9,679 nt of DNA from NCBI GenBank assembly GCA_016869695.1, contig VGDN01000034.1:1-9679 (forward strand). The letters are read 5' to 3'. The notes under the pieces were generated by a model, which worked only from the letters and a program-made list of their open reading frames with translations, was not told the origin of the DNA and made no database searches. The DNA is from Alphaproteobacteria bacterium. GTDB lineage: Bacteria > Pseudomonadota > Alphaproteobacteria > Rickettsiales > UBA1997. This document shows positions 1 to 5,956 of the stretch, one piece after another (position 1 is the first letter of the stretch; each line of letters begins with the position of its first letter). The position numbers and the translations under genes were made by a program.

Positions 1-125
1 GCTAGACCTTTTTTAGAAAGGTAAGTCGTGATCGCAGCGGTAAGAGTTGTTTTACCGTGGTCTACGTGACCGATGGTTCCGATGTTAACGTGTGGCTTGG
101 TGCGTTGGAAGGTTTGTTTGGACAT
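1..125 (-). CDS. tuf: Elongation factor Tu, N-terminal fragment (gene runs off the left edge)
   Basis: This is the first 41 codons of EF-Tu, the GTPase that delivers aminoacyl-tRNA to the ribosome in the cytoplasm. The reading begins [19 protein letters not shown] and continues with the P-loop GHVDHGKT (about residues 19-26), followed by TLTAAIT. This combination is diagnostic for bacterial EF-Tu. The start is the ATG at 123-125, supported by a strong Shine-Dalgarno stretch AAAGGGGTG (minus strand, 130-138) about six bases upstream. The gene continues beyond position 1, so the rest of the G domain and domains 2 and 3 cannot be seen. No fusA or ribosomal protein gene lies directly upstream; a 650-bp repeat-rich region does instead. 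This copy therefore probably has its own promoter, and it may be one of two tuf copies. Confidence 0.97.
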   Translation of the reverse strand, partial: MSKQTFQRTKPHVNIGTIGHVDHGKTTLTAAITTYLSKKGL

Positions 126-148
126 AAGTCACCCCTTTGTTTGTTCTT

Positions 149-293
149 CAGGACTTACGCAGTAACAATCTTTTTCGGTGCTTTTTGACGTTTTAAAAAA
201 ATGCGCTCCTCACGTATGTTTGTATACGCTGCGGTGCTATTTTTTTAAAACGTCAAAAATCCCTTGAAAAATCCAGTCACTGCGTAAGTCCTG
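149..293. repeat. 145-bp long-hairpin (MITE-like) element upstream of tuf
   Basis: The ends form an inverted repeat: CAGGACTTACGCAGTAAC at 149-166 against its near-perfect reverse complement at 276-293 (17 of 18). Inside lies a second, perfect 21-bp inverted repeat, 182-202 against 239-259. The centre (204-237) contains CGTAT/ATACG arms around a small loop. The whole therefore folds as one long interrupted stem-loop. There is no coding capacity, so it is non-autonomous. It ends 24 bp before the tuf ATG, within the expected tuf leader, so the tuf mRNA probably carries this hairpin unless transcription starts inside it. The central core also occurs in the dehydratase element at 6328-6362. No clear target-site duplication is visible. 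Confidence 0.85.
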
Positions 294-318
294 CATTCTT
301 GCCAGATTATGAACGATA

Positions 319-357
319 AAATTTTTGACCCCATCATACGACCGCGTCAAAAAATTT
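319..357. repeat. Short AT-rich hairpin
   Basis: AAATTTTTGAC (319-329) pairs with GTCAAAAAATTT (346-357), with one bulged A, around a 16-base loop containing CATACGACCGC. The TTTTTGAC/GTCAAAAA arms resemble the inner arms of the neighbouring 149-293 element, so this may be a degraded relative. It has no T-tail on either strand that would mark a simple terminator. Confidence 0.5.
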
Positions 358-542
358 GAAAAAAAACTTCCGCTTAAAGCCAAAATTTTCTTTTAAATTT
401 TCTTACGAAACTAGGCAAAACAAGGCTTCACGAAACATCATTAAGAAGCACCGCCGCCAAAAAGGGGGCGCATGGTTGGAATCAAAAAATATTTTGCAAG
501 CAAGTTTTCCTTTTCCTTCACTCATGAATGCGATTGAAGGTA

Positions 543-570
543 GATTGCTTTGCCTACGGCTCGCAATGAC
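543..570. repeat. GTCATTGCGAGC-type dispersed palindrome, copy 1
   Basis: Read on the minus strand the unit begins GTCATTGCGAGCC and ends GGCAAAGCAATC, with partly self-complementary ends. This matches a widespread intergenic repeat type (GTCATTGCGAGC...GAAGCAATCC) that I know from many bacterial genomes, including Rickettsiales. Related units lie at 611-648 and 703-737. Confidence 0.7.
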
Positions 571-610
571 ACGTGGAGTTTGGCACTGTAGCACTTATCA
601 CTCTTTCCTT

Positions 611-648
611 GTCATCGTGAGCCAGACAAAGTATGGCGTAGCGATCCA
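611..648. repeat. GTCATCGTGAGC-type dispersed palindrome, copy 2
   Basis: It begins GTCATCGTGAGCC and ends GCGTAGCGATCCA. It is a variant of copy 1, with CGTGAGC in place of TGCGAGC. Its first 12 bases are perfectly inverted at 726-737 in copy 3, so copies 2 and 3 could also pair with each other in RNA. Confidence 0.65.
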
Positions 649-702
649 TTCTTGACACCTACTTAATTGTTCAGGTTTCAACCCAAATCCTTCGTTATAG
701 TT

Positions 703-737
703 GTCACACCGCTAAGCTTTGCTTTGCTCACGATGAC
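703..737. repeat. GTCATCGTGAGC-type dispersed palindrome, copy 3 (inverted)
   Basis: The unit ends in GCTCACGATGAC (726-737), the exact reverse complement of 611-622, and starts with GTCACACCGCTAAGC. It lies about 45 bp beyond the stop codon of the hydrolase gene at 783, in its 3' untranslated region, where it could stabilise or end the transcript. Confidence 0.65.
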
Positions 738-782
738 GATGGGAGTAGTAATCATAACCTCTTACCGCTTACCCTTTATCTA

Positions 783-1814
783 TTAACCAATGGCGTTCAC
801 CGGATCAGCATTCTCGTAATAATCGTGATTAGTCACAGCCACAGCATCGGGAACCTTCCTCTGCTTCTCGGAGGCAATGTGGAAAAGCGCGTCACCTTTG
901 TTGGTTAGCGGCAGTAGCGACATACCGATTACAATCCCACTCTCATGAGCTTTCACTAGGATTTTGTGGTCACCAAAAGGATTGGAGATCTCACTTAACA
1001 CATCTCCTTTTTTCACCACATTACCAAGCTTGATAGATGGGATATTGATGCCGCTACAAGGGGCGCGCATCCAGAAGCTAGAATGGGCAATGAAGATTTT
1101 TTTACGCACGGATTTTTTACGCGATTCGATCATTCCGATCTCGCCCATCACGTTTAACACACCCTCAACCCCATCCTGAATATTGTGATCGTCAAAACGC
1201 AGCGCTTCGCCGGCTTCAAACAAAATCATCGGGATATTGGCCTGCATCACAGCCGCTCGCAGCGAGCCATCGCGAAGGTTGGAGTCGACGATCACCGGTG
1301 CGTTAAAAGCGCGCGCGAGTTCGAAAGTCTTTGGATCTGAGATATTGGCGCGAATCTGCTGGAAGTTGCATCGATGAAAGGCCCCGGTGTGCAGATCAAT
1401 GCCAATGTCTGATTTCAACACGATCTCCTGCATAAACTTATAAGCGAGCTGCGAGGTAAGCGAGCCACTCTTCAGGCCAGGAAAGCAGCGATTGAGATCG
1501 CGCCGATCCGGCAAGTAGCGCGAACGGTCGTTAAAGCCAAAAATATTAACGACCGGAATGACGATCAGCATGCCGCTGATGTTTTTTAGTGATGGGTGCG
1601 CAAGCAGGCGACGCGTGATCTCAATACCGTTAATCTCATCGCCATGAATCGTCGAAGACACAAAAAGCGTCGGCCCATCCTTCTTGCCGCGTATGACTTC
1701 GACCGGCATTTTTACGTCGGTAAAATCGTAAATGCTGCCCATGTCAATATTGATGCGCAGCCGCTCGCCACGCTTGATCGCGATGTGGTCGATAGTGTAA
1801 CGTGAGTTGGTCAT
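783..1814 (-). CDS. Succinylglutamate desuccinylase/aspartoacylase-family zinc hydrolase
   Basis: This is a 343-residue member of the AstE/AspA family: zinc carboxypeptidase-fold amidohydrolases that cleave N-acyl amino acids such as N-succinylglutamate or N-acetylaspartate. Visible motifs are the zinc pair H57-x2-E60 in STIHGDEING, the substrate-carboxylate motif DLNRCFPG at 106-113, the third zinc ligand H142 in DLHTG, and a catalytic glutamate in FEAGE (200-203). Residues from about 245 to 315 form the C-terminal beta-rich domain usual in the family. The length is normal. The start ATG (1812-1814) gives a full N-terminus, but no good Shine-Dalgarno precedes it. The gene lies downstream of fic on the same strand, with 150 bp between them and a 17-bp duplication of the start region. 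The true substrate cannot be deduced from the sequence; no other arginine-succinyltransferase pathway genes are nearby. Confidence 0.9.
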   Translation of the reverse strand: MTNSRYTIDHIAIKRGERLRINIDMGSIYDFTDVKMPVEVIRGKKDGPTLFVSSTIHGDEINGIEITRRLLAHPSLKNISGMLIVIPVVNIFGFNDRSRYLPDRRDLNRCFPGLKSGSLTSQLAYKFMQEIVLKSDIGIDLHTGAFHRCNFQQIRANISDPKTFELARAFNAPVIVDSNLRDGSLRAAVMQANIPMILFEAGEALRFDDHNIQDGVEGVLNVMGEIGMIESRKKSVRKKIFIAHSSFWMRAPCSGINIPSIKLGNVVKKGDVLSEISNPFGDHKILVKAHESGIVIGMSLLPLTNKGDALFHIASEKQRKVPDAVAVTNHDYYENADPVNAIG

Positions 1815-1823
1815 TTGCTAAAA
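1807..1823 (-). repeat. 17-bp direct repeat, copy at the hydrolase start codon
   Basis: On the minus strand this reads TTTTAGCAAATGACCAA and contains the hydrolase ATG. An identical copy lies at 1961-1977 over the fic stop codon. Similarity continues weakly for about nine bases into the coding side. Confidence 0.85.
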
Positions 1824-1872
1824 GGTTCAAGTTTGAAGGGTCTTCGGCATATACTCAGAAACAAACTTACAT

Positions 1873-1898
1873 CCTGAGAACATGCTTAGGTTCTTAGG
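1873..1898. repeat. Small hairpin in the fic-hydrolase spacer
   Basis: CCTGAGAAC (1873-1881) pairs with GTTCTTAGG (1890-1898) around an eight-base loop, 8 of 9 Watson-Crick plus one G-U. There is no T-run downstream on either strand, so it is not a standard terminator. It sits in the 150-bp spacer bounded by the 17-bp direct repeats. Confidence 0.4.
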
Positions 1899-1960
1899 GA
1901 ATTGTAATGGATTAACTAACGCAAACCACATTTTGTATTGGTTAAAAAACGTAACTCAAA

Positions 1961-1977
1961 TTGGTCATTTGCTAAAA
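1961..1977 (-). repeat. 17-bp direct repeat, copy at the fic stop codon
   Basis: This is identical to 1807-1823. Here the ATGA contains the fic stop codon TGA (1965-1967) and an overlapping ATG that opens a dead-end frame, MTNLSYVF-stop. The real hydrolase begins MTNSRYTID. The copy therefore looks like a remnant of the hydrolase start. Confidence 0.85.
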
Positions 1978-3089
1978 ATATTTACGTAAGGTCGGTAGAT
2001 GAAGGAGCGGCCATATGTCTTGCTCTCATCTTTTTGCTCAAGAATTCCCATTTTTATGAAGCGATCCAACACCTTCCCCGCACCAGCACGCGTGTAACCA
2101 GTGATCTCCTGGATTCGCGCCACATTAATAATCGGAGTCTTAAAAAGTTCTGGTAAAATTTTTGCCGCGCTTTTGCTTTCAGTTTTGCCCAGAGCCTGAA
2201 TTTTTTTCAAATCCTGCTCGCGCAGTTTAGTGATTTCTTTAACGGTAGTAGCTGACTCCTCAGCAATCTCGCAAATTCCGGTGAGGAAAAAATCCAGCCA
2301 GTTTTCGATCTTGCCGAGGTGATAATCATGTAGCCTGTCGTAATAGAGCTGACGATGCTTTCTGAAGAATGAGGACAAAAATAATAGCGGCTTTTCGAGC
2401 AATTGTTCCTGCCACAAAAAAAGTGTGATTAACATTCGCCCAGTACGTCCATTGCCATCCAAGAAAGGGTGGATGGTTTCAAACTGGGCATGAATCAGTC
2501 CGGCTTTAATGAGCGGAGAAATTGTGTCCTTGCTGTAAAAAAAATTTTCCAGATCGCCCATGGCGCGGTTTAATTCATGAGCTGGCGGCGGAGCAAAAGA
2601 TGCGTTTTTTGGCGAGGTGCCACCGATCCAGTTTTGTGAGTTACGGAAGTTTCCGGGGTCAGCGAAATGAGTCTTGCGACCGGTATTCATTAGCTTGTCA
2701 TGAATCTCTTTGATCACCCGTAGTGATAATGGAAAATTTTTTAATCTGTTTAACCCGTAATTTAGCGCAGCGATGTGATGAATGATGTCGTTAACATCGT
2801 CAGGCAAATCTCCAGAGATTTTGGCGTCGAGCTCAATCGCATCAAGCATTGTGGCTCTAGTGCCTTCGATCTGGCTGGAAGAAGCCGCATCCTTTCGGAC
2901 ATACATCAAAAGGAAAAGATCAACGTCCGGCAAAAGCTGCGAAATACCATCCAGCTTACCAATCAGACGTGTCGCCTCGTTATTTTTTTTGAGAAGCTGG
3001 TCAGAAAAACTTAGATTTTTCGGCGGAAATTTATTTGGGACGAAAGCTTTGTAGCCTCCAATTTGCGGCTGTAATGTTCCTAACATCAT
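1965..3089 (-). CDS. Fic-domain protein adenylyltransferase with self-inhibitory helix and C-terminal winged helix
   Basis: This 374-residue Fic protein of the Fic_N/Fic/wHTH type transfers AMP from ATP to hydroxyl side chains of target proteins. The catalytic motif HPFLDGNGRTGR is intact at 207-218 (H207 general base, D211 metal, N213 and R215 phosphate contacts). Upstream, SSSQIEG at 70-76 fits the inhibitory-helix consensus [S/T]xxxE[G/N], with E75 as the glutamate that blocks ATP gamma-phosphate binding. This makes it a class II, self-inhibited Fic. Residues about 310-360 resemble a winged helix (INVARIQEITGYTRAGAGKVLDRF...), suggesting DNA binding or autoregulation. Two adjacent ATGs open the frame; neither has a clear Shine-Dalgarno. 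No separate antitoxin gene is adjacent, as expected when the inhibitory helix is built in. It lies between the ureohydrolase and acylase genes; no target can be inferred. Confidence 0.93.
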   Translation of the reverse strand: MMLGTLQPQIGGYKAFVPNKFPPKNLSFSDQLLKKNNEATRLIGKLDGISQLLPDVDLFLLMYVRKDAASSSQIEGTRATMLDAIELDAKISGDLPDDVNDIIHHIAALNYGLNRLKNFPLSLRVIKEIHDKLMNTGRKTHFADPGNFRNSQNWIGGTSPKNASFAPPPAHELNRAMGDLENFFYSKDTISPLIKAGLIHAQFETIHPFLDGNGRTGRMLITLFLWQEQLLEKPLLFLSSFFRKHRQLYYDRLHDYHLGKIENWLDFFLTGICEIAEESATTVKEITKLREQDLKKIQALGKTESKSAAKILPELFKTPIINVARIQEITGYTRAGAGKVLDRFIKMGILEQKDESKTYGRSFIYRPYVNIFSK

Positions 3090-3101
3090 GACTAAAAAGG
3101 T

Positions 3102-3136
3102 GTTAACATTTAACAGGAGATGTAAACTAATGTTAA
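3102..3136. promoter_or_regulatory. Possible operator upstream of fic
   Basis: TTAACATT (3103-3110) is perfectly inverted as AATGTTAA (3129-3136), and further GTTAA-type half sites occur around it (3102-3114, 3142-3147). The site begins 13 bp upstream of the fic start in a 60-85-bp spacer. The winged helix at the end of the Fic protein makes autoregulation possible. This is inference from symmetry only; AT-rich spacers produce such patterns by chance. Confidence 0.3.
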
Positions 3137-3149
3137 TTATCGTTAATAT

Positions 3150-4064
3150 CTACTGCTTAATTTCAACACTTTCTAAGAAAGCGTAACTCAAAATCTTGTA
3201 ACAAAGCTTTGCCGCCAAGAAGTCGCAAGAGTGGAGAGCCTTGACTGGAGCGAGTTCGACGACGTCAGCGCCAACAAAGTTGGAGATTTTTGCTGCTTCG
3301 CGGATGATATCCAGAGCGTCTTCCCACATCATCCCACCTGGCTCGGGAGTGCCTGTTGCTTGCATCAGGCTCGAGTCAAATCCATCCAAATCGAAGGTTA
3401 CAAAAACCGGCCGACCCTTGAGCGGTGCGACGATTTCCTTGGCATTCCACTTACGGCGATCCTTGCCGAAATGCATGTGGATACGGTGGCGATTGGCTGT
3501 AAGGTAGGGAATCTCGCCAGCGGAGATGTTTCGAATACCACAAGAAATCAGAGTTGAGATTGGATGATCCATCACGCGACGAAGCGCCGCCGCATGCGAA
3601 TAATGCTCGCCCTCATAACCATCACGCAGATCGGCATGCGCGTCAAAATGCAGAATCGCGAGATTTGGATAACGCTTCACAAAAGGGCGGATTGAGCCGG
3701 CGGTAATTGAATGCTCACCACCCAAGATCAGCGGAAACTTACCAGCCTTAAGGATTTCTTCGGTGATCTTTTCGAGCTGGTTGAGCGACTTTGTGACCGA
3801 GGCGTAATCGATCTTTGGCTCCTTCATCGTTACCACGCCATATTTCCGAAAAGCCTCACACCAAAATTCTTCGTCAAAAAGTTCGACTTGTTGTGACGCT
3901 TTAATGATCGCCTTTGGTCCACTCTTTGTGCCACCGCCATAGCTCACCGACTTTTCTAATCCAAAAGGAACAACAACAACTTTCGCCTCATCCGGCGATT
4001 TTAAATATTTTTCCTCAACACCGAGAAAGCCCGATTTTTGTGGGAGAAGAGAGATGTTTTTCAT
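3150..4064 (-). CDS. speB: Agmatinase/arginase-family ureohydrolase (SpeB-like)
   Basis: This is a dimanganese ureohydrolase of about 304 residues, most like agmatinase, which turns agmatine into putrescine and urea. Motifs, numbered from an in-frame TTG nine bases upstream, are GGEHS at 118-122 (metal ligand H121), DAHAD at 144-148 (D144, H146, D148), SHAAALR at 159-165 and DLDGFD at 228-233 (D228, D230), followed by GTPEPGG. The last metal motif departs slightly from the usual DIDxxDP, lacking the proline. I chose the ATG at 4062-4064, one base after the purK stop, over the TTG at 4071-4073 that overlaps purK. Neither has a clear Shine-Dalgarno, so translation is probably coupled to purK. 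Agmatinase, guanidinobutyrase and proclavaminate amidinohydrolase cannot be told apart with certainty, and no arginine decarboxylase gene is visible nearby. Confidence 0.88.
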   Translation of the reverse strand: MKNISLLPQKSGFLGVEEKYLKSPDEAKVVVVPFGLEKSVSYGGGTKSGPKAIIKASQQVELFDEEFWCEAFRKYGVVTMKEPKIDYASVTKSLNQLEKITEEILKAGKFPLILGGEHSITAGSIRPFVKRYPNLAILHFDAHADLRDGYEGEHYSHAAALRRVMDHPISTLISCGIRNISAGEIPYLTANRHRIHMHFGKDRRKWNAKEIVAPLKGRPVFVTFDLDGFDSSLMQATGTPEPGGMMWEDALDIIREAAKISNFVGADVVELAPVKALHSCDFLAAKLCYKILSYAFLESVEIKQ

Positions 4065-4065
4065 T

Positions 4066-5085
4066 TTATTCAAAAATATTTACATGTCCCATCTTGCGTC
4101 CCGGCTTAGCTTCAGCCTTGCCGTAAAGATGGATTTTGGCACGCGGATTTTGGAAAAATTTTTCGATATTTTTTACGTCATCGCCAATCAGATTTTTCAT
4201 GTAGCCCTTGGAATGAAACTCTGTGGAACCAAGCGGCAAGCCGGTGATCGCTCGTATCAGCTGTTCGAATTGTGACGTCACGCAAGCATCCATCGAAAAA
4301 TGTCCGGAATTGTGCGGCCTAGGAGCTAGCTCGTTTACAAGGATTTCTTCGCCGATTACAAACATCTCCACCGCCAAAATCCCAACCAAATCCAACTTCT
4401 CCGCGATCTTTTTTGCCAACTCTTGCGCCTTTATTTTCAAGCCCTCCGAGATTTTTGCTGGGTAGTGACTTTCATCCAAAATCCCATTTTTATGGATGTT
4501 GGTCAGTGGCTCATAAGCCTTGATCTCACCGGCTTTAGAGCGCGCCACCATCACAGAAATCTCCGAATCAAAAGGACAAAATTTCTCCAAAATCATTTCT
4601 GTCGAAAAGGTGTCTGACACTAAAGTGTCAGACACCTGTAATATGCGCTGCCCCTTACCATCATAACCCATCGTCGCCGTCTTCAAAATCGCTTTGCCGA
4701 ATTCTTTTAGATTCTCCTCGAAGTTCGAAGTCACATATTCAGTGGTCGTAACACCAATCTCATTGAGGAAATTTTTTTCTAAAATTCTGTTCTGGGTAAT
4801 TTTCAAGATCTCTGCCCTCGGATGAAAATCAACGCAAGAAGCCACAAATGACGCGGTCTCAAAAGGAATATTTTCAAACTCAAAACTCACTACATCGACT
4901 ATCTTACAAAATTCTTTCAGTGCTTTTTGGTCAGAGTAATCAGCGACAATCACTGCGTCAGTTACAAAACTCGCCGGCGAATTTTTTTGGTCGGTAAAGA
5001 TTACGCTACGAAATCCAAGCTGATGCGCCGCCAAGCAAGCCATGCGTCCAAGCTGCCCACCACCAATGATACCTATTGTTTTCAT
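4066..5085 (-). CDS. purK: N5-carboxyaminoimidazole ribonucleotide synthetase (PurK)
   Basis: PurK is an ATP-grasp enzyme of de novo purine synthesis that makes N5-CAIR from AIR, ATP and bicarbonate for PurE. The 339-residue reading from ATG 5083-5085 starts MKTIGIIGGGQLGRM (family hallmark), has the ATP-grasp region YDGKGQ at 141-146 and the signature NELAPRPHNSGH at 251-262, and ends YGKAEAKPGRKMGHVN. A TTG 27 bases upstream gives an N-terminal extension that the family lacks, so I rejected it. Residues 151-160 (VSDTLVSDTF) are encoded by a 30-bp perfect palindrome, yet the loop is not longer than in other PurKs. The protein stops soon after RKMGHVN, whereas E. coli PurK continues for roughly 45 residues. 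purE is not adjacent; rlmE is divergent 50 bp away. Confidence 0.95.
   Translation of the reverse strand: MKTIGIIGGGQLGRMACLAAHQLGFRSVIFTDQKNSPASFVTDAVIVADYSDQKALKEFCKIVDVVSFEFENIPFETASFVASCVDFHPRAEILKITQNRILEKNFLNEIGVTTTEYVTSNFEENLKEFGKAILKTATMGYDGKGQRILQVSDTLVSDTFSTEMILEKFCPFDSEISVMVARSKAGEIKAYEPLTNIHKNGILDESHYPAKISEGLKIKAQELAKKIAEKLDLVGILAVEMFVIGEEILVNELAPRPHNSGHFSMDACVTSQFEQLIRAITGLPLGSTEFHSKGYMKNLIGDDVKNIEKFFQNPRAKIHLYGKAEAKPGRKMGHVNIFE
4608..4637. repeat. 30-bp perfect palindrome inside purK
   Basis: AGGTGTCTGACACT (4608-4621) is followed by AA and then the exact reverse complement AGTGTCAGACACCT (4624-4637). Each arm itself contains GTGTCWGACAC, an 11-base palindrome, so the site is also a quasi-direct repeat. 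Its length is exactly ten codons, so the purK frame is kept; on the minus strand it encodes VSDT twice. I recall GGTGTC/GACACC-type short palindromes dispersed in other bacterial genomes, but cannot confirm a family here. Confidence 0.9.
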
Positions 5086-5135
5086 GAGAAAATTTTGGAT
5101 TAACCTACCCAATAAATTAAAATCCTAAACTCTTC

Positions 5136-5783
5136 ATGCCTCAAAAATTTCAGACCTTAAAAAAAGCTAAGCGCCTCACAAAATCTTCACAAAAATGGCT
5201 GCTTAGACAGATTAATGATCCCTTTGTTGAACGCGCAAAGCTAGAAGGATGGCGGTCGCGCGCTGCTTTTAAAATCATCGAGATCGACCAAAAGTTTAAA
5301 ATTTTTAAGAAGGGAAAAATCACTGTTGATCTTGGCGCCGCGCCCGGTGGCTGGTCACAATATGCTGTGCAAAAAGTTGGCGAGGGAAATGTTTTTGCGC
5401 TCGACTTACTTACAATCGACCCAATCCAGGGAGTAAAATTTTTACAGCAAGATTTTTTTGAGAGCGACGTTGCCGCAATACTTGGAAAAAAATGCGATGT
5501 GCTGCTCTCCGACATGGCTGCCAACGCTACTGGTGACCATCAAACCGACCATTTACGAATCGTTGGCCTGCTTGAGGAATCGTTAAATCTGGCGGAAAAA
5601 ATTTTGAATGAAGGTGGTGTCTTTGTGGGTAAAATTTTTCAGGGCGGCAGCTCAAATGAAATCCTGCAAAAGCTGCGCAAAAACTTTTCGACCGTGAAAT
5701 ATTTTAAGCCGAAATCGTCTAGAAAAGACTCGTCGGAGACTTATTTGGTGGCGCTGGGTTTTCGGGTGCCGCTGGCAGAATGA
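5136..5783 (+). CDS. rlmE: 23S rRNA (uridine-2552 2'-O) methyltransferase RlmE/RrmJ (FtsJ)
   Basis: RlmE uses S-adenosylmethionine to methylate the ribose of U2552 in the A loop of 23S rRNA, a late step of 50S assembly. The 215-residue protein has the family's normal length. It shows SAM motif I DLGAAPGGWSQ at 65-75 and the catalytic tetrad K46 (SRAAFK), D126 (LSDMAAN), K166 (GVFVGK) and E201 (SSETYLVA). The basic N-terminus fits RNA binding. The start ATG at 5136 is the only good one; no strong Shine-Dalgarno precedes it. The 50-bp gap to purK must hold both divergent promoters. FtsH, often downstream of rlmE in enterobacteria, is absent here, and no clear terminator follows. Confidence 0.96.
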   Translation: MPQKFQTLKKAKRLTKSSQKWLLRQINDPFVERAKLEGWRSRAAFKIIEIDQKFKIFKKGKITVDLGAAPGGWSQYAVQKVGEGNVFALDLLTIDPIQGVKFLQQDFFESDVAAILGKKCDVLLSDMAANATGDHQTDHLRIVGLLEESLNLAEKILNEGGVFVGKIFQGGSSNEILQKLRKNFSTVKYFKPKSSRKDSSETYLVALGFRVPLAE

Positions 5784-5956
5784 CCGCCTGGTTTTGGTTT
5801 TGGCTTTTTTGTTGGATCATTATCTTTGTTGCCACCAAAAAAATTTGCCCTCCTCTTCCATAATGCTCAACCCACCACTGACTTTTCTTGTACCCACATC
5901 ACTTTCCTTGGAATCATTATTTTGGACTGGAATTACAATTGGCTCTGATTTTTTAC
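5784..5956. other. Spacer between rlmE and the putative lipoprotein gene
   Basis: I see no supported gene, RNA or terminator in these 173 bp. A hydrophilic minus-strand frame (5820-6011) overlaps the end of the small lipoprotein frame in another register. It has no ribosome binding site of its own, but it could be the original tail of that protein after a frameshift. Confidence 0.5.

Larger units (their letters stand above)
126..782. other. Gene-free, repeat-rich intergenic region upstream of tuf
   Basis: No convincing gene is visible in this 657-bp stretch. The open frames here (for example 356-655 on + and 403-594 on -) have no family resemblance or ribosome binding site, and they run through palindromic repeats. 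The stretch holds a 145-bp stem-loop element (149-293), a short AT-rich hairpin (319-357) and three copies of a GTCATYGYGAGC-type palindrome (543-570, 611-648, 703-737). The tuf promoter should lie somewhere here, but I could not place convincing -35 and -10 boxes. Confidence 0.7.

Noticed and set aside
356..655. 99-codon plus-strand open frame and a 63-codon minus-strand frame opposite it
   Set aside because: No recognisable domain or ribosome binding site, and both run through the GTCATTGCGAGC-type palindromes.
4069..4085. GTAAATATTTTT shared by the ends of purK and fic (both proteins end VNIF)
   Set aside because: Only 12 AT-rich bases, no extension on either side; probably coincidence.
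5086..5112. Upstream TTG start for purK
   Set aside because: It adds nine residues before MKTIGIIGGGQLGRM, which is the standard PurK N-terminus.
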